From Nocardia blacklockiae (GTDB lineage: Bacteria; Actinomycetota; Actinomycetes; Mycobacteriales; Mycobacteriaceae), in NCBI RefSeq assembly GCF_015477355.1, contig NZ_JADLRJ010000013.1:1-64000 (forward strand): a DNA stretch of 64,000 nucleotides, written 5' to 3'. The translations under genes were made by a program, and so were the position numbers. Positions 42,149 to 54,288 of this stretch are shown here, piece after piece (the stretch's first letter is position 1; each line of letters starts with the position of its first letter). Below the pieces are notes generated by a model. That model was not told where the DNA came from and ran no database searches. It saw only the letters and a program-made list of their open reading frames with translations.

Positions 42149-45100
42149 TCAGCTGCCGAACACACGCTCCACGACGGTCTTGGCACGCCGGGTCACCCGC
42201 ATGTAGTGATCCAGGAATTCGCTGCCGTCGTCGTTGGGCCAGCCCGCGACCTTGGCCACGGCGGATAGTAGACGGCCCGGGCCGGGCAACTGGTCGGCCG
42301 GTTTCCCGCGCACCAGGACCAGGGCGTTGCGGGCGCGGGTGGCCGTGAGCCAGGCGTCGCGCAGCAGTTCCACGTCGGTGGCGTCGAGCAGGCCCGCGCG
42401 CTCGATGGCGTCCAGCGATTGCAGCGTGGAGGTGTTGTGCAGCTCGGGCACCTCGTGGGCGTGGCGCAGTTGCAGCAGTTGCACGGTCCATTCGATGTCG
42501 GCCAGGCCGCCGCGCCCCAGCTTGGTGTGGGTGGCCGGATTGGCCCCGCGCGGCAACCGCTCGGAGTCGACGCGGGCCTTGATCCGGCGGATCTCGCGCA
42601 CCGACTCCGCCGATACGCCGCCCTCCGGGTAGCGCACCCGATCGATCATGTGCAGGAAGCGCACGCCCAGCTCCTGGTCGCCCGCGACCTGGTGGGCGCG
42701 CAGCAGCGCCTGCACCTCCCACGGCTGGGCCCACTGCTGGTAGTACGCCTCGTAGGCCGCGAGTGTGCGCACCAGCGGCCCGTTGCGGCCCTCCGGGCGC
42801 AGGCCGGCGTCGACCTGTAGCGGCGGGTCGGTGCTGGGTGCGCCCAGCAGCCGCTGCACCTGCTCGGCGATCCCGATGGCCCACTTCACAGCGACCGTCT
42901 CGTCGGCACCGGCACGCGGATCGCAGACGAACAGCACGTCCGCGTCGGAGCCGTAGCCCAGTTCCTTGCCGCCGAGCCGGCCCATGCCGATGACCGCGAG
43001 AGCGGCCGGCGCGGGCTCGCCGGTCTCCGCCTCGCTCGCCCGGATCACCGCCAGCAGCGCGGCCTCGAGCACCGCGACCCACACCGAGGACAGCGCGTTG
43101 CAGACCCGCGGCACGTCGAGCATGCCGAGCACGTCGGCCGAGGCCACCCGGGCGAGTTCGTGACGGCGCAGCGAACGGGCCGTGGCGACAGCGCGTTTCG
43201 GGTCGTCGTAGCGGGCGGCGCCCGCGAGGATGCCGGTGCGCACGTCGTAGAGCTTGGGCGAGAGCAGCAGCGGCCCGGTCGGCCCGTCGGCGAACATGCG
43301 GATCGTCTCGGGCGCGTTGATCAGCAGGTCCGGGAGGTACGCCGAGGAGCCGAGCACGATCATCAGCCGCTCGGCGATGGCGCCCTCGTCGCGCAGCTCG
43401 CGCAGGAACCAGGTCTGGTTCTCCAGGCCCTCGGAGATCCGGCGGTAGGCCAGCAGGCCCTGGTCGGGATTCGGCGTCTCGCCCAGCCACTCCAGCAGCG
43501 TCGGCAGCAGCAGCGCCTGGATGCGGCCCTTGCGCCCGACCTCGCCGGTGAGCGCCTTGAGGTGACCGAGCGCGTTCTCCGGGGCCGCGTAACCCAGCGC
43601 GGCCAGCTGCCGCACGGCCGCCTGCGGGCTCAGCCGCAGCGCGGCGGCGTCGAGGCGGGCGACCGATTCCAGCAGCGGCCGGTAGAACAGCTTGGCGTGC
43701 AGCCGCCGCACCCGCACCGCGTTGCGCTTGATCTCGCTGCGCAGCACGCCCACCGCGTCCTGCCGGCCGTCGGGGCGCATGTGCGCCGCGCGCGCCAGCC
43801 AGCGCATGCCCTCCTCGTCGTCGGCGGCGGGCAGGGTGTGGGTGCGCTTGAGCCGCTGCAATTGCAGCCGGTGCTCGAGCAGGCGCAGGAACTCGTAGGA
43901 GGCGGTGAGGTTGGCGGCGTCGTCGCGGCCCACGTAGCCGCCCGCGGCCAGCGCGGTCAGCGCCTCCACGGTGCCCTGCACGTGCAGCGAGTCGTCGGCC
44001 TTGCCGTGCACCAATTGCAGGAGCTGGACGGCGAATTCGACGTCGCGCAGGCTGCCGTGGCCCAGTTTCAGCTCGCGTTCGCGGAGATCCGCCGGGACCA
44101 GGTCCTCGACGCGGCGGCGCATGGTCTGCACGTCGGCGACGAAATCCGGGCGCTCCGAGGCGTTCCAGACCATCGGCATGACCGCGGCCCGGTACTGCTC
44201 GCCCAGTTCGAGGTCACCGGTGGCGGGCCGATTCTTCAACAGCGCCTGGAACTCCCACGTGCGCGCCCACCGCTTGTAGTAGGCCAGATGCGACTCCAGC
44301 GTGCGCACCAGCGCGCCCGCCTTGCCCTCCGGCCGCAGCGCCGCGTCCACCTCGAAGAAGGCGTTGCCCGCCACGGTCATCAGCTCGGCGGCCAGCCGGG
44401 TGGCGGTGGTGTCGGCGGGTTCGGCGACGAACACCACGTCCACGTCGGAGACGTAATTCAGTTCACGCGCACCGCATTTGCCCATGGCGATCACCGCGAG
44501 GCGCACCGGCACGGGCTCGTCCGGGCAGACCCGCGCCACCGCGACCGACAGCGCCGCGGTCAGCGCCGCGTCGGCCAAATCGGTGAGGTGGCGGCCGACC
44601 TGCTGATACGGCAGCACCGGCTCGTCCTCCACCGTGGCCGCCAGGTCGTGCGCGGCCAGCAGCATCAGCTGATCGCGATACCGCTTGCGCAGCAACGCGA
44701 TTGCCTCGGGCCCCGCGATCGACGCACGGTACAGCGCGGAGGGGGTGTCCTCCGCGGTTCCACGATCACCTGTCCCCTGGCTCGCGGACCGTGCGTGCTC
44801 CGCGCTGCCCCGAGTCTCTGCCTCCTGGCTGGCGGGCCGTACACCGGGCTCGGGTACCGCCCCCACCGCGTCGAGCAGGTCCGCGACGAGTTCGGCGCGG
44901 GCGGGAAGTTCGCCCCGGCGCAACACCTTCCAGGTCTCCGGCTCGGCGACGAGGTGGTCGGCGAAGGCGCTGGAGGAGCCGATGAGCGCGAACAGCCTGC
45001 CGCGCAACGGGATCTCGGTGCGCAGCGCCGCGTCGAGTTCGGCCCAGCCCGCGCCGAGCCGCTCGCGCAGCCGGACCAGGGTCAAGAGCGCGAGGTCCGC

Positions 45101-45250
45101 GTCGGGCGAGCGGGACAGCGCCCACAGCAGCGCGACGCTGTCCACGTTGTCCCACGCCAACTCTCGCAGCGCCTCGGCCGCGGTCGGTTCGAGGAGTCCG
45201 AGCCGACCGGCGCCGGGCACCGCGGGACGGGCAGTCGGTGGCCGTACCAT
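42149..45250 (-). CDS. glnE: Glutamine synthetase adenylyltransferase/deadenylyltransferase
   Basis: A 1033-residue enzyme that adds AMP to, or removes it from, the tyrosine of glutamine synthetase (Tyr406 of GlnA1 here). It contains two nucleotidyltransferase domains: the N-terminal one with [18 protein letters not shown] and the C-terminal one with [20 protein letters not shown], plus GlnD PII-uridylyltransferase-type helical parts. It is about 40 residues longer than the M. tuberculosis protein, mainly through a Ser/Thr/Glu-rich insert at ~135-170 ([11 protein letters not shown] and a repeat of it). It lies 94 bp from glnA2, same strand. Confidence 0.96.
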   Translation of the reverse strand: MVRPPTARPAVPGAGRLGLLEPTAAEALRELAWDNVDSVALLWALSRSPDADLALLTLVRLRERLGAGWAELDAALRTEIPLRGRLFALIGSSSAFADHLVAEPETWKVLRRGELPARAELVADLLDAVGAVPEPGVRPASQEAETRGSAEHARSASQGTGDRGTAEDTPSALYRASIAGPEAIALLRKRYRDQLMLLAAHDLAATVEDEPVLPYQQVGRHLTDLADAALTAALSVAVARVCPDEPVPVRLAVIAMGKCGARELNYVSDVDVVFVAEPADTTATRLAAELMTVAGNAFFEVDAALRPEGKAGALVRTLESHLAYYKRWARTWEFQALLKNRPATGDLELGEQYRAAVMPMVWNASERPDFVADVQTMRRRVEDLVPADLRERELKLGHGSLRDVEFAVQLLQLVHGKADDSLHVQGTVEALTALAAGGYVGRDDAANLTASYEFLRLLEHRLQLQRLKRTHTLPAADDEEGMRWLARAAHMRPDGRQDAVGVLRSEIKRNAVRVRRLHAKLFYRPLLESVARLDAAALRLSPQAAVRQLAALGYAAPENALGHLKALTGEVGRKGRIQALLLPTLLEWLGETPNPDQGLLAYRRISEGLENQTWFLRELRDEGAIAERLMIVLGSSAYLPDLLINAPETIRMFADGPTGPLLLSPKLYDVRTGILAGAARYDDPKRAVATARSLRRHELARVASADVLGMLDVPRVCNALSSVWVAVLEAALLAVIRASEAETGEPAPAALAVIGMGRLGGKELGYGSDADVLFVCDPRAGADETVAVKWAIGIAEQVQRLLGAPSTDPPLQVDAGLRPEGRNGPLVRTLAAYEAYYQQWAQPWEVQALLRAHQVAGDQELGVRFLHMIDRVRYPEGGVSAESVREIRRIKARVDSERLPRGANPATHTKLGRGGLADIEWTVQLLQLRHAHEVPELHNTSTLQSLDAIERAGLLDATDVELLRDAWLTATRARNALVLVRGKPADQLPGPGRLLSAVAKVAGWPNDDGSEFLDHYMRVTRRAKTVVERVFGS

Positions 45251-45344
45251 GCCCTCAAATTACAGGGTCGGCGGCCGCTGCCGGGGACACATCCCCGGGA
45301 ACGGAGAAAGTGTTCTCGGTTCGCGCCGCCGCCGGACACCTACC

Positions 45345-46685
45345 TCACAGATCGAGGTATTCCTGGAGTTCCCACTGGGTGATCTGGGCGCGGTAGCCCG
45401 CCCATTCCCGGCGCTTGTTGCGCAGGAAGAAGTCGAACACGTGCTCGCCCAGGGTCTCGGCGACCAGCTCGGAGCGCTCCATCGCCTTGAGCGCCTCGTC
45501 CAGGCTGCCCGGCAGTTCCTTGAAGCCCATGGCGCGGCGCTCGGCGGAGGTCAGCGACCACACGTCGTCCTCGGCCTCGGGCGGCAGCGTGTAGCCCTTC
45601 TCGATGCCGCGCAGGCCCGCGGCCAGCAGCACCGCGAACGACAGGTACGGGTTGCAGGCCGAATCGGGGCTGCGGATCTCGACGCGGCGCGAGGACTGCT
45701 TGTTCGGCGTGTACATCGGCACGCGCACCAGCGCCGAGCGGTTGGATCGGCCCCAGGACGCCGCCGTCGGGGCCTCGCCGCCGTGGATCAGGCGCTTGTA
45801 GGAGTTGACCCACTGGTTGGTGACCGCGCTGATCTCGTTGGCGTGCTCCAGGATTCCCGCGATGAACGCCCGCGCGGTCTCCGAGAGGTTGTTCGGGTCG
45901 TCGGGGTCGGCGAAGGCGTTCTGCTCGCCCTCGAACAGGCTCATGTGCGTGTGCATCGCCGAACCCGGGTGCGCCGCGAAGGGTTTGGGCATGAAGGTGG
46001 CGCGCACGCCCTCGTCGATGGCCACCTCCTTGATGAGGTAGCGGAAGGTCATCACGTTGTCGGCCATCGACAGCGCGTCGGCGTAGCGCAGGTCGATCTC
46101 CTGCTGGCCGGGCGCGCCCTCGTGGTGGCTGAACTCCACCGAGATGCCCATCGACTCCAGCGCGTCGATGGCGTGGCGGCGGAAGTTGGGGGCCTCGTTG
46201 TGCACCGCCTGGTCGAAGAAGCCGCCCTTGTCCACCGGGATCGGGTCGCCCTTGGCGTCCGCCTCGGCCTTCACCAGGAAGAACTCGATCTCCGGATGCA
46301 CGTAGCAGCTGAAGCCGAGGTCGCCGGCCTTGTTCAGCTGCCGGCGCAGCACGTGCCGGGGGTCGGCCCACGACGGCGAGCCGTCGGGCATCGCGATGTC
46401 GCAGAACATGCGCGCCGAGTGCTGGTGTCCCTTGCTGGACGCCCACGGCAGCACCTGGAACGTGGACGGGTCCGGCCGGGCGACCATGTCGGCCTCCGAG
46501 ACGCGAGCGAAGCCCTCGATGGCCGAGCCGTCGAACCCGATGCCCTCCTCGAAGGCGCCCTCCAGCTCGGCGGGCGCGATCGCGACCGACTTCAGGTACC
46601 CCAGCACGTCGGTGAACCAGAGTCGTACGAAGCGGATGTCCCGCTCCTCGAGCGTCCGCAGCACGAATTCCTTCTGGCGATCCAT
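45345..46685 (-). CDS. glnA2: Glutamine synthetase type I homologue GlnA2
   Basis: A 446-residue protein that starts MDRQKEFVLRTLEERDIRF, as in mycobacterial GlnA2; an upstream ATG at 46703 adds six codons without support. It has the glutamine synthetase core (SFMPKPF-like TFMPKPFAAHPGSAMHTH) but no adenylylation tyrosine loop of the GlnA1 type. In related bacteria GlnA2-type enzymes make gamma-glutamyl amides or glutamine at low rate. The order glnA2-glnE on the same strand is conserved in mycobacteria. Confidence 0.95.
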   Translation of the reverse strand: MDRQKEFVLRTLEERDIRFVRLWFTDVLGYLKSVAIAPAELEGAFEEGIGFDGSAIEGFARVSEADMVARPDPSTFQVLPWASSKGHQHSARMFCDIAMPDGSPSWADPRHVLRRQLNKAGDLGFSCYVHPEIEFFLVKAEADAKGDPIPVDKGGFFDQAVHNEAPNFRRHAIDALESMGISVEFSHHEGAPGQQEIDLRYADALSMADNVMTFRYLIKEVAIDEGVRATFMPKPFAAHPGSAMHTHMSLFEGEQNAFADPDDPNNLSETARAFIAGILEHANEISAVTNQWVNSYKRLIHGGEAPTAASWGRSNRSALVRVPMYTPNKQSSRRVEIRSPDSACNPYLSFAVLLAAGLRGIEKGYTLPPEAEDDVWSLTSAERRAMGFKELPGSLDEALKAMERSELVAETLGEHVFDFFLRNKRREWAGYRAQITQWELQEYLDL

Positions 46686-46743
46686 ACGCGCGAGCGTAAG
46701 CACCCGGCGTTAAATCCGTGTTACATAGCCATTGTCAGGCAAA

Positions 46744-48288
46744 TTAACCGCATGTGAGTCCGGCCGGCGGCACGGTCAGATCGGTGAGATAGGCGATCAC
46801 GGCGTCGTCGACACACGGCACGCCGCCCGACAGGAACGCCGTGTGCCGGGTGCCCTTGTTGGTGATGAGCGCCGCGTCGAGTTCCTTGGTGAGGTTCACG
46901 CCCGCCTCGTAGGGGGTCGCCGGATCCTGGGTGGTGGACACGACCACCGTCTTCGGCAGTCCCGACACGGTGATGTTGTGCGGGGTGGACGAACTCGGCA
47001 CCGGCCAGAACGCGCACAGCTCGAGCGGCGCCTGCCCGCTGGCGTGTCCGTCGTCCAGGAACGGAGCGACCTTGCGGTATTCGGCGTCCTGCTTGTCGGC
47101 CACCGCGCGGTCCTTCACGGCCGGGTCGTCGACGCAGTGGATCGCCATGAACGCGTCCTGCGAGTTGTCGTAGCTGCCGTCCTGGCGGCGGCCGTCGTAG
47201 AGGTCGGCCAGGCGCAGCAGGATGTCGCCCTTGCCGGTGGCCAGCTGGGACAGCCCGGCGCTCAGCACATTCCAGTTGTCCTCGGCGTAGAGGGTGTTCT
47301 GCACGCCGGTGATCGCGTCGCCGTAGGTGAGCGGGCGGCCGTCGTCGGTGGCCGCCGGGCGGTCCCACAGCGGGCCGACCAGGCCCTGGAACCGCGCCAC
47401 GGCCTGTGCCGGGTCCGGACCCAGCGGGCAGTCCGGCTGCCGCGCGCAATCGGCGGCGTATTCGTTGAACGCCTGCTGGAAGCCGGCCGCCTGCTGCACC
47501 GATTCCTGCACCGGGTCGGCGTCGGGGTCCAGCGCGCCGTCGAGCACCAGGGCGCGCACCCGATCCGGGAACTTCTCGGCATAGGACGAGCCGAGCCGGG
47601 TGCCGTAGGAGTAGCCGACGTAGTTCAGCTTCTCGTCGCCGAGCACCGCGCGGATCACGTCCATGTCCTGCACCACTTCCCGGGTGCCGACGTGGGCGAG
47701 GAAGTCGTTGCCGGTGCGCTCGGTGCAGCGGGTGGCGAACTGCTTGTTCTCGTCCTCCGCCGCCGCGATGCCGGCGGGGCTGTTGTCCTTGGGCGGCTCG
47801 GCGCGCTCCTCGTCCCACTCGGTGGCGGTGAGGCAGGCGATCAGCGGGGTGGACGCGCCGACGCCGCGCGGGTCGAAGCCGATGCGGTCGAAGCGCTGCG
47901 CGAGCGCGGTGTCCCCGCCCTGCTGGGCCATCCACAGGCCGGGCTGGCCCGGGCCGCCGGGGTTGAACAGCAGCGACCCGATGCGCTGACCGGAGGCCTT
48001 GATCCGGGAGATCGCGATCTGCGCGGTCGCCCCGTCCGGCCGGGCGTAGTCGACCGGCACGGTGACGCGGGCGCACTGCGCCTCCTTGGGGAACCGGTCG
48101 GTCGCGTCACCGAAGTTGTCGCAGCTGCTCCACTCGGGAGTCTGGGTGTAGAACTTCTCCAGATTCGCCGGCGACGGCGTCACGGCCGAGGTCGTGGCGG
48201 TCTGGTCGTTCGTCGAGGTGGAGCAGGCGGCGGCCACACACAGCAGGGCCACCAGGGTGGCGAGACGGCCGGTTCGCGACAAGGACAT
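46744..48288 (-). CDS. CaeA/Hip1-like lipoprotein serine hydrolase
   Basis: A 514-residue secreted alpha/beta hydrolase equivalent to Rv2223c/Rv2224c. A lipoprotein signal (LATLVALLCVAAACS) puts it on the outer face of the membrane. It shows LLFNPGGPGQPG (oxyanion region), VGYSYGTRLGSSYA with the nucleophile Ser, and a TAP-like C-terminus with RHTAFLSGGVPCVDD holding the catalytic His. In M. tuberculosis CaeA/Hip1 trims the surface chaperone GroEL2. Proteolytic activity here is inferred. It sits between glnA2 and panB, as in mycobacteria. Confidence 0.9.
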   Translation of the reverse strand: MSLSRTGRLATLVALLCVAAACSTSTNDQTATTSAVTPSPANLEKFYTQTPEWSSCDNFGDATDRFPKEAQCARVTVPVDYARPDGATAQIAISRIKASGQRIGSLLFNPGGPGQPGLWMAQQGGDTALAQRFDRIGFDPRGVGASTPLIACLTATEWDEERAEPPKDNSPAGIAAAEDENKQFATRCTERTGNDFLAHVGTREVVQDMDVIRAVLGDEKLNYVGYSYGTRLGSSYAEKFPDRVRALVLDGALDPDADPVQESVQQAAGFQQAFNEYAADCARQPDCPLGPDPAQAVARFQGLVGPLWDRPAATDDGRPLTYGDAITGVQNTLYAEDNWNVLSAGLSQLATGKGDILLRLADLYDGRRQDGSYDNSQDAFMAIHCVDDPAVKDRAVADKQDAEYRKVAPFLDDGHASGQAPLELCAFWPVPSSSTPHNITVSGLPKTVVVSTTQDPATPYEAGVNLTKELDAALITNKGTRHTAFLSGGVPCVDDAVIAYLTDLTVPPAGLTCG

Positions 48289-48445
48289 GCGGACGATCCA
48301 ACCAGACGAACCTGTGTGACGAATTGCATGGTCGGCACGCCTTAATCGGGATGTCCGCCCGGTGGCAGACTGAATGGGTCCGCAGTGGACGAGTCACGAC
48401 AACCCGGGGACCCGTACGGGCCTCGAGGCGACGACGAAAGGGACG

Positions 48446-49294
48446 ATGATGTCCGCATCCGGAGAAACCGCTGCCTATGGCGCCGCACCGACAACTTCCC
48501 GCCGGAAGACGCGAGTACAGCACCTGCAGCAGATGAAGGCCGCGGGCGAGAAGTGGGCAATGCTCACCGCCTACGACTACTCCACGGCGAAACTGTTCGA
48601 AGAAGCCGGAATTCCGGTGCTGCTGGTCGGCGATTCGGCGGCCAATGTGGTGTACGGCTACGACACCACCGTGCCGATCACCATCGACGAGCTGGTTCCG
48701 CTGGTGCGCGGCGTGGTGCGCGGCGCGCCGCACGCGCTGGTGGTCGCGGACCTGCCGTTCGGCAGCTACGAGGCGAGCCCGGAACTCGCGCTGGCCTCGG
48801 CCACCCGGTTCATGAAGGAGGGCGGCGCGCACGCGGTGAAACTCGAAGGCGGCGAACGGGTTTCCGAGCACATCGCCCGGCTGACCGCCGCCGGGATCCC
48901 GGTGATGGCGCACATCGGGTTCACCCCGCAGAGCGTCAACACCCTCGGCGGGTTCCGGGTCCAGGGCCGCGGCGACGGCGCCGAGCAGCTCATCGCCGAC
49001 GCCATCGCGGTGCAGGAGGCGGGCGCGTTCGCGGTGGTCATGGAGATGGTGCCGGCCGAGCTGGCCGGGCAGGTCACCCGCAAGCTGACCATCCCCACCG
49101 TCGGCATCGGCGCCGGCGTGGACTGCGACGCGCAGGTGCTGGTGTGGCAGGACATGGCGGCCTACACCAGCGGCAAGACCGCCAAGTTCGTCAAGCACTT
49201 CGCCCGCCTCGGCGACCAGCTCCGCGACGCCGCCGCGACCTACGCCGACGAAGTGCGGCGCGGGGTCTTCCCGGCCCCCGAGCACAGCTTCTGA
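48446..49294 (+). CDS. panB: 3-methyl-2-oxobutanoate hydroxymethyltransferase
   Basis: A 282-residue enzyme, first step of pantothenate synthesis (ketopantoate from ketoisovalerate and methylene-tetrahydrofolate). It has [34 protein letters not shown] with the metal-binding Asp, [28 protein letters not shown] and [10 protein letters not shown] with the catalytic Glu. The start at 48446 (AAAGGGA upstream) fits the family. It is transcribed away from the CaeA-like gene, as in M. tuberculosis. Confidence 0.97.
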   Translation: MMSASGETAAYGAAPTTSRRKTRVQHLQQMKAAGEKWAMLTAYDYSTAKLFEEAGIPVLLVGDSAANVVYGYDTTVPITIDELVPLVRGVVRGAPHALVVADLPFGSYEASPELALASATRFMKEGGAHAVKLEGGERVSEHIARLTAAGIPVMAHIGFTPQSVNTLGGFRVQGRGDGAEQLIADAIAVQEAGAFAVVMEMVPAELAGQVTRKLTIPTVGIGAGVDCDAQVLVWQDMAAYTSGKTAKFVKHFARLGDQLRDAAATYADEVRRGVFPAPEHSF

Positions 49295-50871
<1,577 letters not shown>

Positions 50872-50872
<1 letters not shown>

Positions 50873-51741
50873 TGAACGCCGCAACCGGTCCCGCTCTCCG
50901 CGCCGCACTCGACGAGGACGTGGACCGGTTGCTGTCGGCCGAACCGGAAGTCCGTGCCGACGCCGAGGATTCGGTGCATCAGATGCGGGTGGCCACCCGG
51001 CGGCTGCGCAGCATTCTCCGGTCGTATCGGAAGGCGTTCCACCGCAAGGAGATCGACGCGATCCGCGACGAATTGCGCTGGCTCGCCGGACTGCTCGGGG
51101 TGGCCCGGGACGCCGAGGTGCGCGCGGAGCGGTTCGCGGCGCTGGCCGCGGAGCAGACCGGCGAGCAGCGGCGGGTCTGCCGGCGCCTGGTGACCGTCGA
51201 GCGGCACCGGTACGCCGAGGCGCACCGGGAGGTGCTGCGCGCGCTCGACGGCGACCGCTACCGGCGGCTGCGCAAACGCCTGAAGGCCCTGCGCCGGGAT
51301 CCGCCGCTGCGGCGCGGGCGGGCGCGCGCCGAGGCCGCGCGGTCGTTCTCCGGTGTGCTGCGCGACGATTTCCGGCGGGTCCGGGCGCTGGTGCGCGCCG
51401 AGGAGACGGTCGCGGACGCCGACCGCGTCGAGCATCTGCACGAGATCCGCAAGGCCGCCAAGCGTTTACGGTATTCCGCGGAGGCCGCCGTGCCGGTGCT
51501 GGACGGGCCCGCCGAGGAGCTGTCCGCGCGGGCCAAGAAGCTGCAGACGGTGCTCGGCGACCACCGCGACGCGGTCGAGGCGATGGCCACCATCCGCGCC
51601 CGCGCGGCCGCCGCCTCCACCCGCGGCACCGTCACCGCCGACTACGACCGGCTCTACGACGCCGAAGCCGACGCCGCCCGCAAGGCCCTCGACCAGTACC
51701 CGGCCGCCGCCGAGTTCCTGCGGCACAAGTATCGGCGGTGA
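50872..51741 (+). CDS. CHAD domain protein
   Basis: A 289-residue, strongly basic helical protein of the CHAD type: VHQMRVATRRLRSILRSYR near the start and HEIRKAAKRLRYSAEA later carry the conserved His/Arg/Lys residues that bind polyphosphate. In mycobacteria the gene at this place next to panB (Rv2226) carries a CYTH domain as well; here no CYTH part is present. ATG overlaps the pip stop. It probably binds polyphosphate granules. Confidence 0.88.
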
Positions 51742-51846
51742 GCGTCCCGCGCGCCGCGCGGTGTTTCATCGATTCCCTCCCGGGTAGGGCCGCCACGTAA
51801 GGGCAACCGCCCAGCGCGGCCTGCCGAACGACGGAGGGAGCGAGCG

Positions 51847-52686
51847 ATGGGTTTCGCCGAACAGCAGCAGGACGTGCCCGGCGTGCAGTCGGCCATGGAG
51901 CCGGTGCCCGACTGCGGCGAGCGCAGTTATCGCGGCAGCGGCAAGCTCACCGGCAAGGCGGCCGTGATCACGGGCGCGGACAGCGGCATCGGGCGGGCCG
52001 TGGCCATCGCCTTCGCCCGCGAGGGCGCCGACGTCCTGATCTCCTACCTCAACGAGCACGACGACGCGCAGGAGGTCGCCGACCTGGTGCGCGAGGCCGG
52101 GCGGACCGCCGTGACGGTGGCGGGCGACGTCTCCGACCCGGCGCACTGCCGGTCGATCATCGACGCGGCGGTCGCCGAATTCGGCCGGATCGATGTGCTG
52201 GTGAGCAACGCCGCCTATCAAATGACCCACGAGACCGTCGAGGAGATCACCGACGAGGAGTTCGACTACACCTTCCGCACCAATGTGGGCGCCTACTTCG
52301 CGCTCGTGCGGGCCGCGCTGCCGCACATGCCGCCGGGCTCGGCGGTGATCGGCAGTTCGTCGGTCAACTCCGACATGCCCTCCCCCACGCTGGCGCCCTA
52401 CGCCGCCACCAAGGCCGCCATCGCGAACCTGTCCGCCAGCCTGGCGCAGTTGCTGGGGCCCAAGGGAATCCGCGTCAACAGCGTGGCGCCGGGACCGATC
52501 TGGACACCGCTGATCCCCTCGACCATGCCGCCGGAGAAGGTGGCGAAATTCGGCGACGACACCCCGCTCGGCCGTGCCGGACAGCCGGCCGAACTCGCGC
52601 CCGCCTACGTGCTGCTCGCCAGCGACGACGGGAGCTACATCTCCGGCGCCCGCCTCGCCGTGACGGGCGGCCGGCCGATTCTGTGA
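51847..52686 (+). CDS. Short-chain dehydrogenase/reductase, stress type
   Basis: A 279-residue classical SDR. The N-terminal ~35 residues (MGFAEQQQDVPGVQSAM ...) are an extension typical of the YhdF/YhxD stress-type SDRs. GKAAVITGADSGIGRAVAIAF binds NAD(P), VLVSNAAYQ follows, and Ser (IGSSSVNS) with YAATKAA gives the catalytic Tyr and Lys. The acidic DUF5709 gene follows 13 bp later with a strong ribosome binding site, so they form an operon that may respond to general stress. Confidence 0.92.
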   Translation: MGFAEQQQDVPGVQSAMEPVPDCGERSYRGSGKLTGKAAVITGADSGIGRAVAIAFAREGADVLISYLNEHDDAQEVADLVREAGRTAVTVAGDVSDPAHCRSIIDAAVAEFGRIDVLVSNAAYQMTHETVEEITDEEFDYTFRTNVGAYFALVRAALPHMPPGSAVIGSSSVNSDMPSPTLAPYAATKAAIANLSASLAQLLGPKGIRVNSVAPGPIWTPLIPSTMPPEKVAKFGDDTPLGRAGQPAELAPAYVLLASDDGSYISGARLAVTGGRPIL

Positions 52687-52699
52687 GGAGGTGGTCACC

Positions 52700-53107
52700 A
52701 TGACCGAACCGCAAGACACCTGGGACCCGCCGCAGGACACCGGCGCGCCCGATTCCGTGGAGACCGATCCGGGGGCGCTCAACAGCGCCGAGGATCTCGA
52801 CGAGGACCGCCTGCAGGCCGATCCGCTGGAGGAGGGCATGGATCCGCCGGAGCACTGGTCGGAGGCCGACAAGTACGGCACCACGCCCTGGGAGGAGGCG
52901 CACGACCGCCCACTGGGCGAGCGGCTCGCCGAGGAGCAGCCCGACACCGAGCCCGCGCCCCCGGACGAGAACGGCCCCGCCGAAAGCGACGCCGTCGACA
53001 TCCCCGACGAGGCGCCGAAGCGCTACGAGGAGGAGCTCGGCACCTCCTCCGACGTCGCGGGCGGCTCGATCGCCCAGGGGATGCGCAGCCCGGAACCGCC
53101 GGACTGA
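52700..53107 (+). CDS. DUF5709 acidic protein
   Basis: A 135-residue, highly acidic, probably disordered protein. LDEDRLQADPLEEGMDPPEHW and KYGTTPWEEAHDRPLGERLAEE are the signature of actinobacterial DUF5709. It lacks Cys and hydrophobic segments. ATG 52700 is chosen because GGAGGTGGT lies directly upstream; the GTG at 52691 is inside that site. Co-transcribed with the SDR. The function is not known; the charge suggests a hydration or stress role. Confidence 0.85.
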   Translation: MTEPQDTWDPPQDTGAPDSVETDPGALNSAEDLDEDRLQADPLEEGMDPPEHWSEADKYGTTPWEEAHDRPLGERLAEEQPDTEPAPPDENGPAESDAVDIPDEAPKRYEEELGTSSDVAGGSIAQGMRSPEPPD

Positions 53108-53144
53108 GCCCGGGCCTCGCGAAACAGCCTGCGGGACAAACAAA

Positions 53145-53189
53145 AATCCGGGTCGGCCTCGGGCGAATGCTCCGAGGCCGACCCGGATT
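53145..53189 (-). terminator. Intrinsic terminator of the secreted 110-residue protein gene
   Basis: A perfect 16-bp stem, AATCCGGGTCGGCCTC (53145-53160) against GAGGCCGACCCGGATT (53174-53189). Read on the minus strand, the hairpin is followed by TTTTTGTTTGT, a true U run, so it is a classical terminator for the minus-strand gene that stops at 53265. It can also stop transcripts of the SDR-DUF5709 operon from the other side. Confidence 0.88.
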
Positions 53190-53264
53190 CGGTTCGTACA
53201 GCGCCGAAATCTACCGGCGCCGAGACGATCCCGGGGAGGCCGCTCCACGCGGACGCGCTGCGTG

Positions 53265-53597
53265 CTACTGCAGCGCCAGCATGGTGCCGTTCAACTGATC
53301 GAACGGCCCGTACACGGTGAACACGACCCGGCCGTCCGGATACTGCGACGACAGCCCCGACGCCGCGTCGAGCGCCTGCCCGAACGACGCCGCCGACGGG
53401 TGCGGCAGGCCGGAGATCGCCTGGCCGAGGTGAGACTGGTGCACCCATTGGGTGTCCCCGTGGCTGAGGTCGACCTGGACCCCGCCCGGCAGCGGGGTCA
53501 CCGCGACCGCATTCGCGGACCCGGCCCCCAGCACACCGATAACCGAAGCAGCACCGGCGATCATCGCACCGGCAACCAGCTTGCGAACTACTCGCAT
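53265..53597 (-). CDS. Secreted small protein of unknown function
   Basis: A 110-residue protein with a Sec signal peptide (MRVVRKLVAGAMIAGAASVI ..., cleavage near ANA-VAV). The mature ~80 residues have no Cys and read GGVQVDLSHGDTQWVHQSHLG ... VVFTVYGPFDQLNG. Similar short exported proteins are common in Nocardia and Rhodococcus, but no function is known to me. It has its own U-rich terminator. Being the last gene before a long non-coding stretch, it is probably transcribed alone. Confidence 0.78.
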   Translation of the reverse strand: MRVVRKLVAGAMIAGAASVIGVLGAGSANAVAVTPLPGGVQVDLSHGDTQWVHQSHLGQAISGLPHPSAASFGQALDAASGLSSQYPDGRVVFTVYGPFDQLNGTMLALQ

Positions 53598-54288
53598 AGA
53601 GATGAAACCTGCTTTCCGACGTTCGTAGACACCCACAGCCCCGTTGCCACCCCCAGCAACGGAACCTTCCAACGCGCAACACTTTATGACGCCGATCACC
53701 TATAGGGCCAGTTAAGTGCGGATAGTCGTGCCGAACACGCCGCCCGGTACGGGATCCGCGCCCTACATGGCCGGTTTCCGCGATGCGTGCCCGGCGCGTC
53801 GGGCACGCGGCGCGCGGACGGGCGTCAGGTACCTGCGGTCACACGCACTTGCGCTCACCGGAACCGGACGGTCGGCTTTCGTCGATCGCGGCACGTCGGC
53901 GGCCGTCGGGCACCCGGGCGTCGCGCACCGCCGCCGCATCGACGCCACCGCGATACCCGGGCGCGTGACAGCACTTCGCTATGAAACGCGAATTGCCGCG
54001 GAAGTTTCCGGACAGAACCGACAGAAAAGGCGAAGATCCATTCGGAAGCATTCCACCGGTCCGGCAACCTCCCGTCGATGCGCGGCGCGAATACCCGCAC
54101 CGGACGGCCGCGAGAAAATACGCCGATCCCGCGTCCGGGACATACCGCACGCAAAGACCGAATTCCGCTGGTAGTGCGACAGCGCGCGCACGCTGTTACT
54201 GTGGCCCGAGCGCGTCAGGGGCGTCGATTCCCGTGCTGTGCGCGCCATTTGTCACCCATCGTCGAGAAACAAGGGAGTTCCGCACCGT
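53598..54288. other. Long intergenic region without a supported gene
   Basis: About 690 bp. The left part should hold the promoter of the secreted protein gene (minus-strand CATAAAGT about 90 bp upstream of its ATG). Open frames such as 53716-54174 on the plus strand lack ribosome binding sites and have shadow-like Arg/Pro content. The right part leads into the 31-codon gene. No RNA gene could be identified. Confidence 0.5.

Noticed and set aside
43160-45382. 740-codon plus-strand frame opposite glnE
   Set aside because: Antisense shadow of glnE with Gln/Arg/Gly-rich composition.
46709-46724. Possible GlnR box upstream of glnA2 (GTAAC-N6-TTAAC on the minus strand)
   Set aside because: The second half-site deviates at its first base and the site is only 24 bp from the start codon; as evidence it is weak.
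54215-54245. T-loop-like string GGGGCGTCGATTCCCGTG suggesting a tRNA
   Set aside because: No anticodon arm, acceptor stem or D-arm can be drawn around it.
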